Shown piece by piece: positions 60,032 through 64,000 of a stretch of 64,000 nucleotides of DNA. Location: contig NC_092563.1 in assembly GCF_037975245.1 (NCBI RefSeq), positions 15,801,594 through 15,865,593 on the forward strand. Direction: 5' to 3'. Every line of letters starts with the position of its first letter. The first letter of the stretch is position 1. Source of the stretch: Apostichopus japonicus (lineage: Eukaryota; Echinodermata; Holothuroidea; Aspidochirotida; Stichopodidae). Under the pieces are notes generated by a model that ran no database searches, was not told where the DNA came from, and was given only the letters and a program-made list of their open reading frames with translations. Both the position numbers and the translations under genes were made by a program.

Positions 60032-61990
60032 ACAACACAAACTGAAAGCCAATCCCATTTGTTTAACTGTTTTGAGATATTCGATTGCACATTGATACTA
60101 CACATATAGGGTTAATGATGATAATTTGAATGGCATCTGTTTTTATGATATACAAATTAAGTAAAACAAACTTGAGAAATATGTCCACGCCTTCCCAAAA
60201 TTGTGATTCATTAGAGGAATATATAACAGAGATCACATTTATGGGTCATTGGATTCCTGAAATCATGATCTGTGTTCCCGAGAAAATTGCTTCGAGAACC
60301 AGGTCTGTACCTCAGCCCCCCCCCCCCTTCCCATTTTTGGGCTGCACTTTTCGTTATTCCTTAAGTAGGCCTATGTTATAAAAATACGAATGCAACTTTC
60401 TTTATCCAATTTTTCGCCTCGCCCCCTCGGCCTTCACAGTCATATTTTCACGGTCCTCTTATTGCGCCAAGTTCCCCGTGACATTAATTCTGTTCACAAG
60501 CCATAAGTGTAGTATATAGTTACCTGTGTCTTTATAAATGGATTTAGGTTACGTCTATATTTAGCCGTAGTGTCTTTATTTTAAAGTTGATAAGTAGTTC
60601 ATCAGTGTTCAGTTACTCGTACATACACGGCAATTAGTGAGCATATGTCAGCAACTTGCAGCGAAGACAGTTATCTATCATTCTACCTCTCTCTCTCATG
60701 TAAATAAGATACATAAGTGTCTAATCAGCAACCCCGAGGAAAATCACGTGACTTATTGACATGGGGTTTTCAGAAATATGCTTGTTGACATACATGTACA
60801 AGCCTATTACGCAAGTAACATAGCGTTGTTGAATGTACATAGTGGGTTAGTAGTATTCATTTATATGGTATTTTCTGTGTCGAATCACATATCATGCTCG
60901 CTATGTACAGAAAGCTAAGAAATACTATGTATGGTGGTATCTTTCAGTATATAGGAATGGCTACATCGTCATATCTAGTGATCCATTTGGCGTTCCATGA
61001 GATCATTGCGTTTTTTCGGTCTCTTGAGTTGGTTTCAACAATATTTCATACGACAATGATACTCCAGGCATTGATTTATCATTAAAAACTGATTAATTTT
61101 GTTAGATCGGCACCAAAGAAGCGTCGGCTATCGTCGAAGTGCAGAAGGACCGACATAACAGTGACGTACACAGGATGTCAAAGGAAATGGGGGTGGCGCT
61201 GAGGGGAGGCAAAGTCCAACTTGAGTTAGGTAGGAGCATGAACCTTTATAGGCGGGTTGTATGCGGATCGAAAAGTTTGACGAGTGAGAGATGTAACTGT
61301 GGGGTCGTTGAAAGCAAATTCTATGTAGGAGGCCTGTGCCTCCCCCAGAAATAAACAATTTATGTCAAACATCGCAATCTCAGGCATAATTAGAGTATAA
61401 ATTTGATCGATAAGTAAGAATTAACCCGCAAAGGTTGTGTTAATAAATAGCTTAAAATTAAAACAAAATCCGCCGACTGAAGTTATGGAAGTGGGGTGGG
61501 GGGGGGGTTCCACCCCACCCCTTTGTGAACACCACTGAGACATATTCCGACTACCTCTCATTGTGCAAGTTCCGAATACTTTGTATCGTCTGTTTACCCA
61601 TAGGCTATATAACTGGTCACGTTTTCTTTTTCTGCGACGAAGTTTCTGGTTGAGAATTTGTGCTCAGTAACAGTATTTTGTTTTGACTCTACTATATAGG
61701 CCGATTATGCGAATCAACAATCTATCATGAATCAGTCAATTATTGGTTGCATAGAATATAACCATTCTGAACGTATACAGACTGTCCGGCAATTACCATA
61801 CCTTACCCTAACATCTGTCTTACATTGTAAGTAGTCTACAGTACGATACTGTATATCCATAGAGACCAACCACCCCCCCCCCCCACCACCACCACCTCAC
61901 CATTCCCCGTCTCATCCCAATAAATCTAAATACATCTAAAGATTTGACTTCAATTATTCCATAATTTGCAATAACAAATAAACAAATCTT
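60032..61990. other. Inferred 5' intron of the RING gene
   Basis: No coding exon was recognised. Homopolymer G and C runs occur at 60319, 61499 and 61870. Short frames near 60894 and 61139 have no similarity. Confidence 0.35.
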
Positions 61991-62160
61991 ACCTTAAGTA
62001 ATACTCTTCCAAAAATCGTTATCGCCCGTCAGTCGCTTTACTATTCGACAGCAAACGGGAGTCAACACCGTATATGGCTTGTATGCAGCCTATGTATGAT
62101 GTGCTCTGTACCGTAGAATGAAATACCAACAGGCGTGTAGAGACTCCTATATAGTATAGT
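61991..62160 (-). promoter_or_regulatory. Candidate 5' UTR exon and core promoter of the RING gene
   Basis: On the minus strand ACTTAAG ends at 61993 and is followed by GTAAGATT, a strong donor. A TATATAG box lies at 62153-62147, which would place the start site about 62120 and make an exon of roughly 125 nt. The coding exon 1 acceptor at 59725-59724 needs such a partner. This is inference from motifs only. Confidence 0.35.
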
Positions 62161-64000
62161 ATAATCATGGAGGTAATCAACCTCTTTTACGCGACTGGGT
62201 TAGCGTGATTTAAAGCTTTCCTTCGTAGCCTTGCTTCACCGCTTTTATTTTATATCTTGAACGGTCAAACTCGATACTCTCTACGACTTACTAAGGTAGA
62301 AATGCTTTCAACATAAGTTTAAATTCAATACCTACAAATATGCTCAAGTCTTTTCATTTTAACTCTGTTCCTATTTAATTTCAGTCTCAGAAAATCTACT
62401 CCATATTATCTCAGCGCACGCATTACATCAGCGCGTATGGTCTCCCAGTGTGGTTATTAATTTCTCGTTCTGCTGCACACGGATAATGTTTACGTGGACA
62501 TTGACCAAAATGACGTGAAATTGACCGTTCCTTTGAAAGCGGATTATCTCTCACACAATCTAAGGTGGACTCTTCTTTTTTACACTGTTATACAGGTGTA
62601 TATAGCACTGCGTGAGAAATATATATATAGGCCTACAAGGAGACGAAACCGATAAACAACATCGAGAAAGACGTAGAGAGATAGAGCAATTTTAATTTGA
62701 CGTTTACCTTTGTTCATTTACTACAAGAGACCAACCTTATACAGAAGAATGAAACCCGTTTGTTTTTAGAGTCTGTTGACATTCTGTGGTTCATTCAATA
62801 TTTGATCACGTGTCACGTGAATTCTCTTTGTATAGGATATAGGCTATATTAATTGTATAGTGTACAGTGTACATATTGTGAAGTTGCTACTTAGAGAAAG
62901 TTCAATAAATTCATGCGAAATTGGGTTGGTTTTTGTGTCATGCAAGTCGCTTAAAGGAATAATGCGGTCGGACTGAAGTTCATTGTTTAACCAAACTGAT
63001 GGATTAGTTTACTATCATCTCTAGATCAAACCCCGCTGATACGAGGTACAATTTCAAATTTTGGTGCAAGTTTATAAATGCATCTGGCAATTGGAGAATT
63101 AGTGGATGCCATCTTTGCAATTTTGCTGACCAAATATTCTTGGTTTTGTTTTCGTTATAATTTTAAAATAAAAATCATTTTTAATTGAAGGAAATAATAT
63201 TCCTTCAACCATATGCAGGTTTAGGGATGAAATTTTATATGCAGAGAACATTGGCAACCGTGAACAATCTTTCTAAACGTAGGCTTTGGCACATTTTAAA
63301 GATAAATCAACTGGAGCAATATTATAATAGGGAAGGTAGTTCTTTTGAAGAGCATCTGTCGTGATGTCATCAAATGTCACCCACCACGATCCCCTCTGTT
63401 ACTCCAGGATTAAAAAAGGTAAACATAGTTATCATATTTAAACAAAACCAGTATCTAGACTTTGAACAAGACATTGAGATGAACTTCTACAAATAACATT
63501 GTGGACTACTTCTTTCTCTTCCATGTAAGTGCAAAATTTCTGCCACAGGAATAACCCTTTAAGTTAGACACATATACACAACCTTGCAAGTATATTCAAG
63601 TAGGAATATATTCTGTGTTCCAATAACAGAAAATTCAAAACACATTAAATTCAATTTGGCTGATCTTAACTGTAATGTTAACACTGTTGTCTGTGATGAT
63701 AAATCTCTCTTATGAACGATACATTCAAAACCTATTCACCGTGAAATTTTCTCCACCCCCCACTCCGAAATTTTCTCCATCCCCACCCTGTCTTCCTCTC
63801 CATTCTCTATTATGCCTATCTGTCTTTCCGCGCCGCGCATGATACGCGTCACAACCGTATCCAGGGAAATACCTTAAAGGGATATTCTGGTAGCGAACAA
63901 TGTAAATGTTATATTAAAGAGAAACATTTTCCACACGTCTGGTTGCCAAATGCCTAGCTCAATAGCATGTCCCTATACCAAGATATGATTGATTGAATGT
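62161..64000. other. Right flank, no gene recognised
   Basis: AT-rich DNA. Two E-boxes CACGTG one base apart lie at 62807-62812 and 62814-62819. No exon-like similarity was found before the window ends. Confidence 0.35.

Overview
The window reads as nuclear DNA of an animal, most likely an invertebrate deuterostome such as an echinoderm (perhaps a sea cucumber). The evidence is small exons with GT-AG introns, AT-rich spacers, TAGGCCTA-rich intergenic DNA, tRNA-derived SINEs, LINE 3' ends and many small DNA transposons. The assignment to a group is an inference. There are no bacterial features.

Three host genes could be rebuilt exon by exon, each with continuous frame and consistent splice phase. 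(1) On the minus strand, 2779-7764, a seven-coding-exon peroxisomal enoyl-CoA delta-isomerase (ECI2-like, 264 aa, ending in SKL). (2) On the plus strand, 26257-36998, a 13-coding-exon eIF2-alpha kinase of the HRI/EIF2AK1 type (716 aa). (3) On the minus strand, 55353-59722, a three-coding-exon RING plus TRAF-zinc-finger plus coiled-coil protein (263 aa, RNF41/NRDP1-RNF151-like).

The most striking object lies between the first two genes. It is an 8,999-bp unit (15994-24992) with perfect 25-bp terminal inverted repeats starting CAGTGG, flanked by TA on both sides. It carries an intact Tc1-family DD34E transposase (minus strand) and, divergently, an intact three-exon gene for a BEN-domain protein. 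Tc1 elements normally carry only a transposase in 1-3 kb. The transposase reading frame is followed 21 nt after its stop by a perfect match to the histone-mRNA 3' stem-loop pattern, with a purine-rich downstream element. A transposase using replication-dependent histone-type 3' processing, linked to a BEN-domain cargo gene, is the best candidate here for something undescribed.

The remainder is layered with transposons whose ends and target-site duplications (TSDs) can be read directly: a 5.7-kb hAT-like unit at 44300-50018 (TSD ATAGTGTC) containing a 1.2-kb hAT-like unit (TSD ATCAAAAT), a TTAA-flanked MITE present twice, a 630-bp element with arrays of CGAATGACA, and several short hAT-type MITEs. 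LINE C-terminal fragments and a minisatellite shared by a kinase intron and the kinase 3' flank complete the layout. Two local tandem duplications copy splice sites: one donor in the isomerase gene and one acceptor in the kinase gene. The second would insert exactly 42 codons in frame into the kinase domain.
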